From assembly GCA_017512285.1 (NCBI GenBank), contig JAFWGU010000023.1, positions 93,944 to 157,943 on the forward strand: a stretch of DNA of 64,000 bases, read 5' to 3'. A program made the translations under genes and the position numbers. Positions within the stretch are counted from its first letter, which is position 1, and each line of letters opens with the position of its first letter. Positions 42,890-51,336 of the stretch are shown in pieces. The DNA comes from Erysipelotrichaceae bacterium. GTDB taxonomy: Bacteria; Bacillota_I; Bacilli_A; Erysipelotrichales; Erysipelotrichaceae. Under the pieces are notes generated by a model, which was not told the DNA's origin, made no database searches, and worked only from the letters and a program-made list of their open reading frames with translations.

Positions 42890-44246
42890 ACGCTGCCTCC
42901 AAATCTGAAATCAGATCATAGAATCTCAGACCATTGCTGGCCTTAAATAATATTATACTATTTTCCCTGGTTATTTGTTTCAAATCATCAAGTAACTCAC
43001 TTCTTTCAGAATAGTGATGGCAGCTGATGTTCTTATCACTGAGGTTTGATTCCAGGTTTTTCATTTCCTCGCCAAGCAGATATGTATCCTTGAACATGCT
43101 GAAGTCAATTGAGTCGCCAATTCCGGCGTGAAGCTTGTCTGATTCGTCACCAAGCTCAAGCATGTCGCCTAAAACAGCGTATTTATCATACTTATCATCA
43201 TATGCTGATAGTAACTCTAACGCAGCTTTCAAACTGCCGGGATTACTGTTATAGGTGTCATCAATCACAGTTGCGCCATTTATTCTTCTGATCTGAAGCC
43301 TGTGAGCAGTCAGGGTCACCTTGCTTAAGCCTTCCTGAATTTCTCTATATGAAAGTCCGAATGTTTTGCCAATGGCAATGCCGCAGCAGGCATTGATCAC
43401 CTGATGTCTGCCGAGTATCGGCATATCAAACCACTCATCAAACCAGTCTGTTTTGAATCTCATGCCGTTTTCAGCAAATTCACATTCTTCAATAACCAGA
43501 TCGGCATCTCTGTCAAAACCATAGCTTATCGGCCTGTTTCTTAGTTTCTGCGCTCTGATTTCCTTTTTCAGGCCATATGCTTCATTGGCAAAGAAGCAGA
43601 CACCGTCCCTTAATTTGCAGTTTATGAGACACTTCTCCTTTACGATCGTATCTATTGACTTGAACTTCAGGATGTGGGCCGGTGAGATATTTGTTACTAC
43701 GGTATAGTCAGGATCTACTATGTCAACCATCGGTATCATTTCATTGATGTCTGATATTCCCATCTCAACCACGGAAAAGTCGTCATCTCTGTCTGTTGCC
43801 AGTAAGGTCAGCGGTATGCCAATCTCATTGTTCTGATTGCCAGATGTCTTATGAACTCTGTATTTAACGGAAAGAACTGAGGCAATGATGTCCTTCGTGC
43901 TGGTCTTGCCGCTGCTTCCGGTAACACCGATGATTTTCACTTTGATATCATAACGCCAGTATGTAGACAGCTGCTGCAATGCCTTCTCTACGTTATCAAC
44001 GATGATGAGGTTTCCATCCGGGCATTCCCTGTGGTCACTCTGCCAGAAACTGGCCTTCAGGCCTTTTTCAAACAGCCCCTGAACGAAATCATGTCCGTCA
44101 ACCCTTTCACCCTTGATCGGCACGAAAAGCTCATCTGAAGTGAGCTTTCTGGAGTCGGTTATGACACCGTGAATGACAACGTCAGGATCCCCCTGCAATT
44201 TGCCATGTACTATTTCACTGATTTTTCCAATTGAATAATCTACCAT
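42879..44246 (-). CDS. murF: UDP-MurNAc-tripeptide--D-Ala-D-Ala ligase MurF
   Basis: 455-aa Mur ligase adding D-Ala-D-Ala to the UDP-MurNAc tripeptide. N-terminal MurF domain (KISEIVHGKLQGDPD, FVPIKGERVDGHDF), ATP-binding loop KIIGVTGSSGKTSTKDI (about 102-118), EMGISDINEM, DDTYNSNPGSLKAALEL and LGDMLELGDES. The start at 44246 follows AGAGGT; the longer frame would begin inside the terminator of cdaR. Six bases or fewer separate it from ddl, with an 11-nt overlap. Confidence 0.95.
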   Translation of the reverse strand: MVDYSIGKISEIVHGKLQGDPDVVIHGVITDSRKLTSDELFVPIKGERVDGHDFVQGLFEKGLKASFWQSDHRECPDGNLIIVDNVEKALQQLSTYWRYDIKVKIIGVTGSSGKTSTKDIIASVLSVKYRVHKTSGNQNNEIGIPLTLLATDRDDDFSVVEMGISDINEMIPMVDIVDPDYTVVTNISPAHILKFKSIDTIVKEKCLINCKLRDGVCFFANEAYGLKKEIRAQKLRNRPISYGFDRDADLVIEECEFAENGMRFKTDWFDEWFDMPILGRHQVINACCGIAIGKTFGLSYREIQEGLSKVTLTAHRLQIRRINGATVIDDTYNSNPGSLKAALELLSAYDDKYDKYAVLGDMLELGDESDKLHAGIGDSIDFSMFKDTYLLGEEMKNLESNLSDKNISCHHYSERSELLDDLKQITRENSIILFKASNGLRFYDLISDLEAAYGN

Positions 44247-44262
44247 ATGAACCTCTTTAAAC

Positions 44263-44318
44263 AAAAAGCACTGAAAAGTGCTTTTTAACATGACCTGCCG
44301 GCATCAGGAATCTGATGC
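44263..44318 (-). terminator. Terminator after cdaR, with an extra hairpin
   Basis: Minus strand: first a 7-bp hairpin GCATCAG/CTGATGC (44301-44318), then AAAAAGCACT/AGTGCTTTTT (44263-44286) with a GAAA-type loop and T-run. It sits between cdaR and murF, so murF-ddl-alr expression depends on readthrough or a promoter not obvious to me. Confidence 0.85.
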
Positions 44319-44338
44319 AATCAAGCAAGCACTTGGAA

Positions 44339-45712
44339 TTAACTGTTAGCTACGACCTGGATCTCAACACTTGTTCTGCCATCCAGGATCGCATATGATA
44401 CGAACTGGTTGTTGCCGGTTACGATCAGCGGTACTTCCTGGATGCCCAGTGACAGGCCACTTGCATCAAACTCAACCTTTACGTCCTGTACGGTGAGATC
44501 CTTAATGTTGTTTTCAGTACCCTTGACGATGACATCCATGTATGAGTCATCAGTATTGACTGTTCCAAACCTGTACTCTGAGGTGTTGTTAAACCACTCT
44601 AGCGGTACGTTTTCAATGATCCTTGAGGTACTGGCGGCTACGGTGATGTCCATGTTGATCTTGGTAACACTGATCTTATTGGCACCGCTTGGAACCGTCA
44701 GAGCCGTTGATACAGCCGTATTCTTGGTTATGCCTGATACATCAAGATCGATGTAAAATGCATTGATCGTATCGAGAACACTGTTAGGTGCATATACCGT
44801 AACAGTTGAGTAGTCTATTGAAATGTCATCAATTGCCAGATTGTCAGGCAATGTGCCAACAGGTCTGACGATGATCGGAACGGTCTTGTTCGGTGATGAA
44901 ACCGCTACGGTAGCCTGTACCGTATCAGGAATGATATCACAGGCGACTCTGTTACCGTTCTGGTCATAGGCAACGATCTTTGAAGCTTTGGTAAAGCTGT
45001 CATTTACTCCGGTTACGTCAATCAGAGCCTTTACGAATGATATTCCTTCGATCGTGTCATGTGATGCTCTGATCAGAACCTCGGTCTGGTCAAATGTCGG
45101 CTCAGACAGTGAGTAAATGCTGTCCATGCTGTTGGTATTTATGAACTCATATGAGATGTTGAATCTCGTTGTGGTCTTCTTTTTGATGGTAACTGTAACC
45201 GTCGGTGTATCCAGGACGTTAACTGTCAATCTGGAAATAAAGTTGGACGGCGTGAGTTTGATTGAATATGTACCTTCTGTCAGACCTGAAAGATCAGCTG
45301 TAAGCCTTGAGTTTGTCTGGCTCTTCTGCAAGGTAATATCGCTCATGTCACCGGTAACGATGACATTGGCCTTCTCAGGAATACCTGAAATCTCATAGAT
45401 CTCACTGTTGTACATTACCTGTACCGGAATGTCATTGATCTGTGAAGCCTGAGTTACGTTCAACGTAGTTGTATTGTCAGCATTAACCGCAACGTAAATG
45501 ATTATGGCAATTAACAAGGCGGCAATCTTTGAAAACTTTGAATCAAAGATCAGCTTGTTAAGCCCGCCCATGACTCTTCTGAAGAAATAAACAACGGCAT
45601 TTTCAACGTTTGCATAGGTATTGACGACCTTCTGGGAATTATCGGCAATCTTCTGAGCAAGTTCAAGTTTTTCTTTTGAGTCTCTCTGTTTCTTTTCAGT
45701 ATTCTTTGCCAT
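44339..45712 (-). CDS. cdaR: YbbR-domain protein CdaR
   Basis: 457-aa regulator of the diadenylate cyclase. After a lysine-rich coiled start there is one TM segment (about 60-85; KIAALLIAIIIYVAVNAD), then about four extracellular YbbR beta repeats, e.g. EIPVQVMYN-like INDIPVQVMYNSEIYE, FNISYEFINT and VTVYAPNSVLDTI. It directly follows cdaA (2 nt), the conserved cdaA-cdaR pair of Bacillota. In that pair CdaR modulates c-di-AMP synthesis at the membrane. Confidence 0.92.
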   Translation of the reverse strand: MAKNTEKKQRDSKEKLELAQKIADNSQKVVNTYANVENAVVYFFRRVMGGLNKLIFDSKFSKIAALLIAIIIYVAVNADNTTTLNVTQASQINDIPVQVMYNSEIYEISGIPEKANVIVTGDMSDITLQKSQTNSRLTADLSGLTEGTYSIKLTPSNFISRLTVNVLDTPTVTVTIKKKTTTRFNISYEFINTNSMDSIYSLSEPTFDQTEVLIRASHDTIEGISFVKALIDVTGVNDSFTKASKIVAYDQNGNRVACDIIPDTVQATVAVSSPNKTVPIIVRPVGTLPDNLAIDDISIDYSTVTVYAPNSVLDTINAFYIDLDVSGITKNTAVSTALTVPSGANKISVTKINMDITVAASTSRIIENVPLEWFNNTSEYRFGTVNTDDSYMDVIVKGTENNIKDLTVQDVKVEFDASGLSLGIQEVPLIVTGNNQFVSYAILDGRTSVEIQVVANS

Positions 45713-45714
45713 GA

Positions 45715-46899
45715 CTAATTACCTCCTTCTGAAGGCTGATCATCGGGAGCAGGAGTTTCCTCCTTAACTTCGTGGATCTCCTCCTTAGGAACCTGAACGG
45801 TCTTTATTTTGATCTTTCCGGCTGTTTCTGATTCGCTTGACGGAACAGGAACCGTAGTCCTGGCTTCTGCTGCGATGTCATTAACAACCTGCTGAATGGC
45901 ACTGGCTTGCTGTTTCAGCTTATTGTTTTGAGTTCCATAGATCCTTCTTTCTTCCTCTTCAACTTCCTGACGGAATGTAGTTGACTGGAAGGTCTTCATC
46001 TGCTTCAGGTTTCCTGAAGAGCTGTCCTTGAAATCTACTTCTTCCTTGACGCTGTTCTGTTCAATCAGTGATTCAATGCTGACGCTTTCAGCAGCGGTTA
46101 CGTCTTTCTTCTTAACTGTTACCGTCTCCTTGTTGAGGATGATCTTGGTCAGGAATGAACGAAGTTTCTGCTCATTCATCTGGAAGATCTTGCCGTTGTA
46201 GGTAACGCCTACTCTGCCTGATTCCTCAGAAACAACGATGGTAACAGCATCTGAAACTTCGCTTATGCCAATGGCGGCACGGTGCCTTGCACCGTATCTT
46301 GACGGTAATTCCATGTTTGTCGGCGGGAAATAAGCTGACGCACATGCCATTCTGTCACCCTGAATGATGACGGCGCCGTCATGCAATGGTGTTGAAGTTA
46401 CGAATATTGAACATAACAGTTCGGCTGAAACAAGTGAGTTCAGCGGTACGCCTGTCTTGATGTATTCATTTAATGAATGACTCTGTTCCAGAGTGATCAG
46501 AGCACCAGTCTTGCTGTTGGACAGATTAGCCGTGGCAGCAACCAGTTCATCTACCAGTCTTTCCTTTTCGGATGCACTCAGTACGGATATTCTGGCAAAG
46601 GCATTGCTTTTACCCAGACGCTCAAGTATTGATCTGATTTCCGGCTGGAAAACGACGATGATAGCAAGAAAGCCCCATGACACGATGTTATTGGTAATCC
46701 ATTCTACAGTGGTCAGTCCTAACAGTCTTGCCAGAGCCTGAGCGACAAGGATGAAAATGACACCTTGGAAAATCTGAATGGTTCTCTGAGATGCCTTGGC
46801 AGCCTTAATGATATAGTTTATCAATATCCATACGACCAGAATATCTATGCCAATGCGGATATATCTTATAATAGATTCATATGTAAGAGAAAAATCCAT
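45715..46899 (-). CDS. cdaA: Diadenylate cyclase CdaA with a long C-terminal extension
   Basis: 394-aa membrane cyclase making c-di-AMP from two ATP. Three TM segments (about 10-32, 38-58, 63-84) precede the DAC domain, with the DGA motif in PLHDGAVIIQGDRM (about 170-183) and RHRAAIGISEVSDA (about 205-218). Typical CdaA ends near 275; here about 120 further residues follow, rich in Lys, Glu, Gln, Thr and Pro (EEVDFKDSSSGNLKQMKTFQ, PAPDDQPSEGG), probably disordered. cdaR follows directly. Upstream lies a TTAACT-N18-TATAAT promoter. Confidence 0.93.
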   Translation of the reverse strand: MDFSLTYESIIRYIRIGIDILVVWILINYIIKAAKASQRTIQIFQGVIFILVAQALARLLGLTTVEWITNNIVSWGFLAIIVVFQPEIRSILERLGKSNAFARISVLSASEKERLVDELVAATANLSNSKTGALITLEQSHSLNEYIKTGVPLNSLVSAELLCSIFVTSTPLHDGAVIIQGDRMACASAYFPPTNMELPSRYGARHRAAIGISEVSDAVTIVVSEESGRVGVTYNGKIFQMNEQKLRSFLTKIILNKETVTVKKKDVTAAESVSIESLIEQNSVKEEVDFKDSSSGNLKQMKTFQSTTFRQEVEEEERRIYGTQNNKLKQQASAIQQVVNDIAAEARTTVPVPSSESETAGKIKIKTVQVPKEEIHEVKEETPAPDDQPSEGGN

Positions 46900-46924
46900 T
46901 GATACAACCTCTTTTCATTTTGAT

Positions 46925-46954
46925 ATTATATCATACATTAGCCGTGTAAGTTAA
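46925..46954 (-). promoter_or_regulatory. Promoter of cdaA-cdaR
   Basis: Minus strand TTAACT (46949-46954), 18-bp spacer, TATAAT (46925-46930). A CCCAA-ATG-TTGGG hairpin sequence lies just upstream (46957-46969). Confidence 0.6.
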
Positions 46955-47041
46955 CCCCAAATGTTGGGCCCGTTTTTGCCGTCCTGCAACTGCTGGAGCA
47001 AATTCATCAAATATGTACTATAATACTTTCAGGAGTTATTT

Positions 47042-48205
47042 ATGAGCGTAGAACTTATCAAACTGCAATACCAGGACAAGAACATTACCTTGATACCAAC
47101 AGCCCACGTTTCAAAGGAAAGTGCGGAACTGACGGAAAGAACGATCGACGAGATCAACCCTGACTGCATCTGCATAGAACTGGACGAAGACAGGTATCAG
47201 AATGTCAAGAATCCTCAGAAATACAGAGACAACAATATCACCAAGATCATCAAGGAAAAGAAAGTCGGCTTCATGCTTGTCAACCTCATTCTGGGCAACT
47301 ACCAGAAAAAGCTGGCCAAGCAGCTGGATTCCAAGAGCGGTCAGGAAATGATGATCGGAATCAGGAAGGCCGAAGAAACCGGTGCAACACTGGTACTGGC
47401 TGACCGCAAGATCCAGACGACGTTCAAGAGAGTCTGGGCAGCCCTGGGCGTTAAGGACAAGATAAAGCTTCTGACGACGATCATATCAACATTATTCGAT
47501 GATGAAGACATTTCTGAAGAAGAAATCATGAAACTGCAGGAAAAGGACATGCTTGATGCAGCGTTGAAGGAAGTCAGCGCTGAATTCCCTTCCATCAGCA
47601 AGGTGCTTGTTGAGGAAAGAGACAGATATCTGGCTTACAAGATAAAAAATGCTCCCGGGAAGAACATAGTAGCCATCCTTGGAGCTGCTCACACCATAGG
47701 TATTCAGAAGTACATTAACGAGAATTATTCAATAGAGGAGTTTGATCAGATACCGCCAAAGAAGACTTCAAGCAAGATCATCGACTGGATACTTCCGGTA
47801 ATCATCGTTGCCGCCATCATCTTCTCATTCTCCCTGAATAAGGAAATGGGGCTCAAACAGATAAAGACCTGGATCATATTCAACGGCACTTTGAGTGCTC
47901 TGGGAGTACTGCTGGCGGGAGGACACATACTGTCGATACTGGTTGCCTTCATTGCTTCACCGATAACCTCACTTAATCCATTGATGGCTGCTGGCTGGTT
48001 CGCCGGTCTGACTGAAGCTCACTTCCGCAAGCCGACCGTGGGAGATTTCGACAGGCTTAACGAAGACCTGAATTCACTTAAGGGCTTATGGAAGAACAAG
48101 GTTACCAGAATACTGCTTGTAGTCGTCTTTGCCAATCTGGGAAGTACACTTGGCTCGATCATCAGCGGACTGAACATATTCAGCAGTCTCATTGACAGAC
48201 TATAG
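47042..48205 (+). CDS. TraB/PrgY family protein
   Basis: 387 aa. Residues 1-220 carry the TraB/PrgY fold: TLIPTAHVSKESAEL with the GxHxS-like motif, CICIELDEDRY, GATLVLADRKIQTTFKR and IVAILGAAHTIGI. Four or so TM helices follow (about 245-385). PrgY limits enterococcal sex-pheromone activity and the fold is thought to be a membrane metallopeptidase; the substrate here is unknown. AGGAG lies 7 nt before the ATG, and a TATAAT -10 lies near 47023. It converges on the 79-aa gene with one base between the stops. Confidence 0.85.
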   Translation: MSVELIKLQYQDKNITLIPTAHVSKESAELTERTIDEINPDCICIELDEDRYQNVKNPQKYRDNNITKIIKEKKVGFMLVNLILGNYQKKLAKQLDSKSGQEMMIGIRKAEETGATLVLADRKIQTTFKRVWAALGVKDKIKLLTTIISTLFDDEDISEEEIMKLQEKDMLDAALKEVSAEFPSISKVLVEERDRYLAYKIKNAPGKNIVAILGAAHTIGIQKYINENYSIEEFDQIPPKKTSSKIIDWILPVIIVAAIIFSFSLNKEMGLKQIKTWIIFNGTLSALGVLLAGGHILSILVAFIASPITSLNPLMAAGWFAGLTEAHFRKPTVGDFDRLNEDLNSLKGLWKNKVTRILLVVVFANLGSTLGSIISGLNIFSSLIDRL

Positions 48206-48206
48206 C

Positions 48207-48446
48207 TCAGTTATAAAGAGCGGATCGATGTTCTACATACCACTTTCCTTCTTCAAGAAAGAGATTACGGGTATTTGAGCCGATCTGACAGGAAAACTGA
48301 ATGCATGAACTATCATCCCTTTTCAGAGGGATGATTTTATTTATCTTCGTGATTTCATATATTGTTCCGTTTCCCCACCTGATGTACATTGGCTTTATCT
48401 GGCCATTGCAGGAAAATGAACATATTACTTCAACATAGGTTTTCAT
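48207..48446 (-). CDS. Uncharacterised 79-aa protein, divergent from the LexA-like repressor
   Basis: Small protein with a beta-rich look: VEVICSFSCNGQIKPMYIRW, GTIYEITKINKII, SSCIQFSCQIGSNTRNLFL, EEGKWYVEHRS. It has four Cys, no TM segment and no DNA-binding motif. I do not recognise a function. GTGAGGAAG provides a ribosome site. Its TTGAAT-N17-TAGAAT promoter has its -35 inside the first of three operators shared with the divergent repressor gene, so it is likely part of that regulon. Confidence 0.7.
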   Translation of the reverse strand: MKTYVEVICSFSCNGQIKPMYIRWGNGTIYEITKINKIIPLKRDDSSCIQFSCQIGSNTRNLFLEEGKWYVEHRSALYN

Positions 48447-48469
48447 ATACGAATCTTCCTCACATCATC

Positions 48470-48557
48470 ATTCTAGCATTAACTTGAATATCATTCAACC
48501 ATAACTTGATTATGTTTCAAGGTTTTACTTGATTGACGTTCATATTGCATATATAAT
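48470..48557. promoter_or_regulatory. Divergent promoters with three ACTTGA-N6-TTCAA operator sites
   Basis: Three related 17-bp sites lie at 48482-48498, 48504-48520 and 48527-48543 (the last ends TTCAT), with starts 22 and 23 bp apart, about two helical turns. Minus-strand promoter: TTGAAT (48493-48498), 17-bp spacer, TAGAAT (48470-48475). Plus-strand promoter: TTGATT (48529-48534), 17-bp spacer, TATAAT (48552-48557). Each -35 lies within a site, so a bound repressor would block both genes. Confidence 0.75.
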
Positions 48558-48575
48558 GAGTATGGAGGTGTTTAT

Positions 48576-49184
48576 ATGTCATTTGGCAAGAATTTCCGTT
48601 ATTTAAGAAGAACCCGTAAGTTTTCACAGGATTATATTGCTGAACAGTTCGGCTACAAGTCCTTCACCACCATTCAGAAATGGGAAGACGGATCAGCCGT
48701 ACCTCCCTATTCAGTGATCACCAGGCTGGCTGATTTCTTCAACGTCAGCGTTGATGAACTGATGAACACCGATCTTTCCCTTCATCTCAATACGGAGATC
48801 CCGGTTCTGGGAACGGTCAGAGGCGGCCCCCCTATCCTGGCCAATCAGGAGTACAGAGGGTTTGAACACGTCATTCCCGATGATGCAGCCCATGGCGACT
48901 GTTTCTATCTGGAAGTAGTCGGAGATTCCATGAAGGATGCCAGAATACTCCCCGGCGATCTTCTCTATGTTCATCGTCAGGATTATCTCAATAACGGCGA
49001 CATCGGTGTCGTACTAATTGATGATGAAGCAACTGTTAAGACCGTATACTTCAAGGGTGATACCATGATCCTTCAGCCTGCCAATGATGCCTATGAACCG
49101 ATCGTGCTTTCTGCCCGTGATCAGGAAGCCAAGAACGTACATGTCATTGGCAAGGTCCTGCATAACCGCATAAAGTTTTCCTAA
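48576..49184 (+). CDS. LexA-like repressor: XRE helix-turn-helix plus S24 peptidase domain
   Basis: 202 aa. XRE DNA-binding domain at 1-65 (FRYLRRTRKFSQDYIAEQFG, TTIQKWEDGSAVPPYS). S24 domain at about 75-202, with catalytic Ser118 in VVGDSMKDARILPGD and Lys155 in EATVKTVYFKGD. The self-cleavage position, usually Ala-Gly, reads VRGGPP here (Gly83-Gly84). Such repressors (HdiR-like) cleave themselves on RecA filaments or other stress. It is autoregulated by inference: a nearby site overlaps its -35. GGAGGTG precedes the start. Confidence 0.88.
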   Translation: MSFGKNFRYLRRTRKFSQDYIAEQFGYKSFTTIQKWEDGSAVPPYSVITRLADFFNVSVDELMNTDLSLHLNTEIPVLGTVRGGPPILANQEYRGFEHVIPDDAAHGDCFYLEVVGDSMKDARILPGDLLYVHRQDYLNNGDIGVVLIDDEATVKTVYFKGDTMILQPANDAYEPIVLSARDQEAKNVHVIGKVLHNRIKFS

Positions 49185-49209
49185 TAAGACGTAATGTCTT
49201 ATTTTTTTT
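49183..49209 (+). terminator. Terminator after the LexA-like gene
   Basis: AATAAGAC/GTCTTATT stem (49183-49190 with 49196-49203), loop GTAAT, then T-run. It overlaps the stop codon. Confidence 0.9.
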
Positions 49210-49245
49210 GGCCTTCATTTAGTTTAAAATGGATTTGGTGATTTT

Positions 49246-50586
49246 ATGAAGAAACTCAGACTGTTTTTAACGATACTTATCTGCAAGCTGTTACGGTTCA
49301 TGGCAAAGCTGATTGGACGTGGCAGTTCTTTGCCTGGTGCTATAGCGCTGAAGCTTTACCCGTCAATTCTTTCGCAGATAAAGCTGCCTGAGACCGTAAT
49401 TGCCGTAACCGGCAGTAATGGCAAGACCTCAACTGTTGAAATGATCGCCAATGTCATTGAAAAAGCCGGCAAGACCGTAGCCTATAACAGAGAAGGCTCC
49501 AACCAGATCGAGGGCGTAACCACCCTCATCATTGCGGACTGTACTCTTGGCGGAAAGATGAGAAGTGAAGTCCTGTTACTGGAATCGGATGAAAGATACG
49601 CCAGACACACCTTCAAGTACTTCCATCCGAAGTATTACATCATCAATAATCTGTACCGTGACCAGCTGACCAGAAACGGTCATCCTGAATGGGTCTATGA
49701 CGTCATTGGACAAAGCATATACGATGACATGACCCTGGTCATCAATGGTGATGATCCACTGGTAACCCGCTTCGGCTATCATCGTGATAACGTATTCTAC
49801 TTCGGAGCTGATCACCTCAAGGAAGACAAAACCGTTAATGACAGCATATATGACGACGGCAAGTACTGCCCGGTATGTTACCATCCGATGAAATATGATT
49901 ACTACCACTACAATCACATCGGCAGCTATCACTGCACGCACTGTGACTATCACCGTCCTGAAACCAGATGGACGCTTACCGAAGCCGACCTGGAGAAAGG
50001 CTACATCGTAATTGACAATGAATACAAGATCGAACTGTCATTCACCAGCATCTATCACTGCTATAATACCCTGGCAGCCTTCGCAGCCTGTGATCTGGCA
50101 GGAATTGACAGAAGCATCATCGCCAGAGAACTGAGCAGCTATTCGCTGCATTCCGGAAGGATCCAGAAATTTGAACTGGGAAAGATCAGAGGAACCCTGC
50201 TTGCCAGCAAGCATGAGAATTCCATCTCATATGACCGTTCGATCGACGTCGCCATCACTAATCCCGATAAGGTCAACGTCATGATCATCGTTGATGCCGT
50301 ATCAAGGAAGTACTTCACTTCGGAAACATCCTGGTTATGGGACATTGACTTTGAAAAGCTCTCCAGTGTAAACAGAATCATACTGGCGGGAAGATATTGC
50401 AACGACCTGGCAGTCAGATTTGAATTCACCGGCATCCCAGCAGACAGAATATCATTGTTTGTCGACATCCCGGCTGCCTGCGAATACATAAAGGAAAAGA
50501 CGGATGAGTATCTGTACGTCATCACCTGCTTCTCTGACATGAACAAATTCCTTAATCTTACTGACAGAACGGAGGTGGGATCATGA
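49246..50586 (+). CDS. murT: MurT-like Mur-ligase subunit with altered active-site signatures
   Basis: 446 aa, partner of the next gene. In staphylococci MurT/GatD amidates the alpha-carboxyl of D-Glu in lipid II. Mur-ligase P-loop VTGSNGKTSTVEMIAN (G56-T63), EGSNQIEGVTTLI, NNLYRDQLTRNGHPE and the Cys4 ribbon CPVCYHPM plus YHCTHCDYH are conserved. The C-terminal signatures differ: where S. aureus has KNPAG this protein reads SKHEN (321-325), and where it has ADGRDTSW this reads YFTSETSW (E360 in place of Asp). ATP binding is therefore likely kept while the transfer centre is changed. GGTGAT precedes the ATG. Confidence 0.88.
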   Translation: MKKLRLFLTILICKLLRFMAKLIGRGSSLPGAIALKLYPSILSQIKLPETVIAVTGSNGKTSTVEMIANVIEKAGKTVAYNREGSNQIEGVTTLIIADCTLGGKMRSEVLLLESDERYARHTFKYFHPKYYIINNLYRDQLTRNGHPEWVYDVIGQSIYDDMTLVINGDDPLVTRFGYHRDNVFYFGADHLKEDKTVNDSIYDDGKYCPVCYHPMKYDYYHYNHIGSYHCTHCDYHRPETRWTLTEADLEKGYIVIDNEYKIELSFTSIYHCYNTLAAFAACDLAGIDRSIIARELSSYSLHSGRIQKFELGKIRGTLLASKHENSISYDRSIDVAITNPDKVNVMIIVDAVSRKYFTSETSWLWDIDFEKLSSVNRIILAGRYCNDLAVRFEFTGIPADRISLFVDIPAACEYIKEKTDEYLYVITCFSDMNKFLNLTDRTEVGS

Positions 50587-51299
50587 TAAGGATCTTACAT
50601 CTGTATTACGACATCATGAATCTTTATGGCGATAACGGTAACGTACGCTTCCTGGAGAAGGCGCTTAAGGATCAGAAGCAGGAAGTTGAGATCACCAGAA
50701 AAACCCTGACCGATACGCTTGACGATCTTGACCAGTATGACGTCATCTACTGTGGTTCTTCGACAGAAAGAAGACGCACAGCCTGTCTGAAACATCTGTT
50801 GCCTTACAGGGATCTTCTGAAAAAGGCTTACGAAAACGACAGGGTCTTCCTGTTTACCGGCAACAGTTATGAGATGATGGGAAAGACGATCGAAACGCCT
50901 GAAGGAGTTCTGGAAGGCATTGGCCTTTTTGACTTCAGAACAATTGAGCAGTCGGAAACACGATATACTTCAGATGTCATCGTATCGTGTGCGGAGATAA
51001 AGGAAAAGAGCGTTGGTTTCATCAACAAGTGCAGTAAGGTCATCGACAATGATCATCCCCTGTTCAAAGTCGTCGGCAAGGTCGGCAATACCAACAGCGA
51101 GCAGGACGGAATTCATCTCAGAAACTTCTTTGGCACACAGCTGATCGGACCACTTCTGATAAAGAATCCTTACTTCGCCAGATACTTCATCAAGACGGTA
51201 TTCAAACTTAAGGGCATTCCGGTATACAGGGACATCGAGTATCCGCACATGCTGAAAGCCTACAATACGACGATGACAGAGTTATCCAAAGACATATGA
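50583..51299 (+). CDS. gatD: GatD-like subunit lacking glutaminase Cys and His
   Basis: 238 aa, coupled to murT by an ATGA overlap. It aligns along its length with GatD, the class I glutamine amidotransferase subunit of the MurT/GatD complex: HLYYDIMNLYGDNGNVRF, IYCGSSTERRR, PEGVLEGIGLFDFR, DGIHLRNFFGT. The nucleophile motif ICGGYQFLG reads FTGNSYEMMG here (Gly93 where Cys is expected), and LHGP reads LIGP (Ile188 for His). Ammonia release from glutamine is thus unlikely. The frame is intact and followed by a strong terminator, so the protein is probably maintained as a scaffold or with a new role. Confidence 0.85.
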   Translation: MIRILHLYYDIMNLYGDNGNVRFLEKALKDQKQEVEITRKTLTDTLDDLDQYDVIYCGSSTERRRTACLKHLLPYRDLLKKAYENDRVFLFTGNSYEMMGKTIETPEGVLEGIGLFDFRTIEQSETRYTSDVIVSCAEIKEKSVGFINKCSKVIDNDHPLFKVVGKVGNTNSEQDGIHLRNFFGTQLIGPLLIKNPYFARYFIKTVFKLKGIPVYRDIEYPHMLKAYNTTMTELSKDI

Positions 51300-51300
51300 A

Positions 51301-51328
51301 AAGAGCCTCATCTGAGGCTCTTATTTTT
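51301..51328. terminator. Terminator shared by gatD and the transketolase gene
   Basis: AAGAGCCTCA/TGAGGCTCTT (51301-51310 with 51313-51322) with a tight loop, then ATTTTT. A-rich upstream, so usable in both directions. Confidence 0.88.
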
Positions 51329-51336
51329 CTGTGTTA

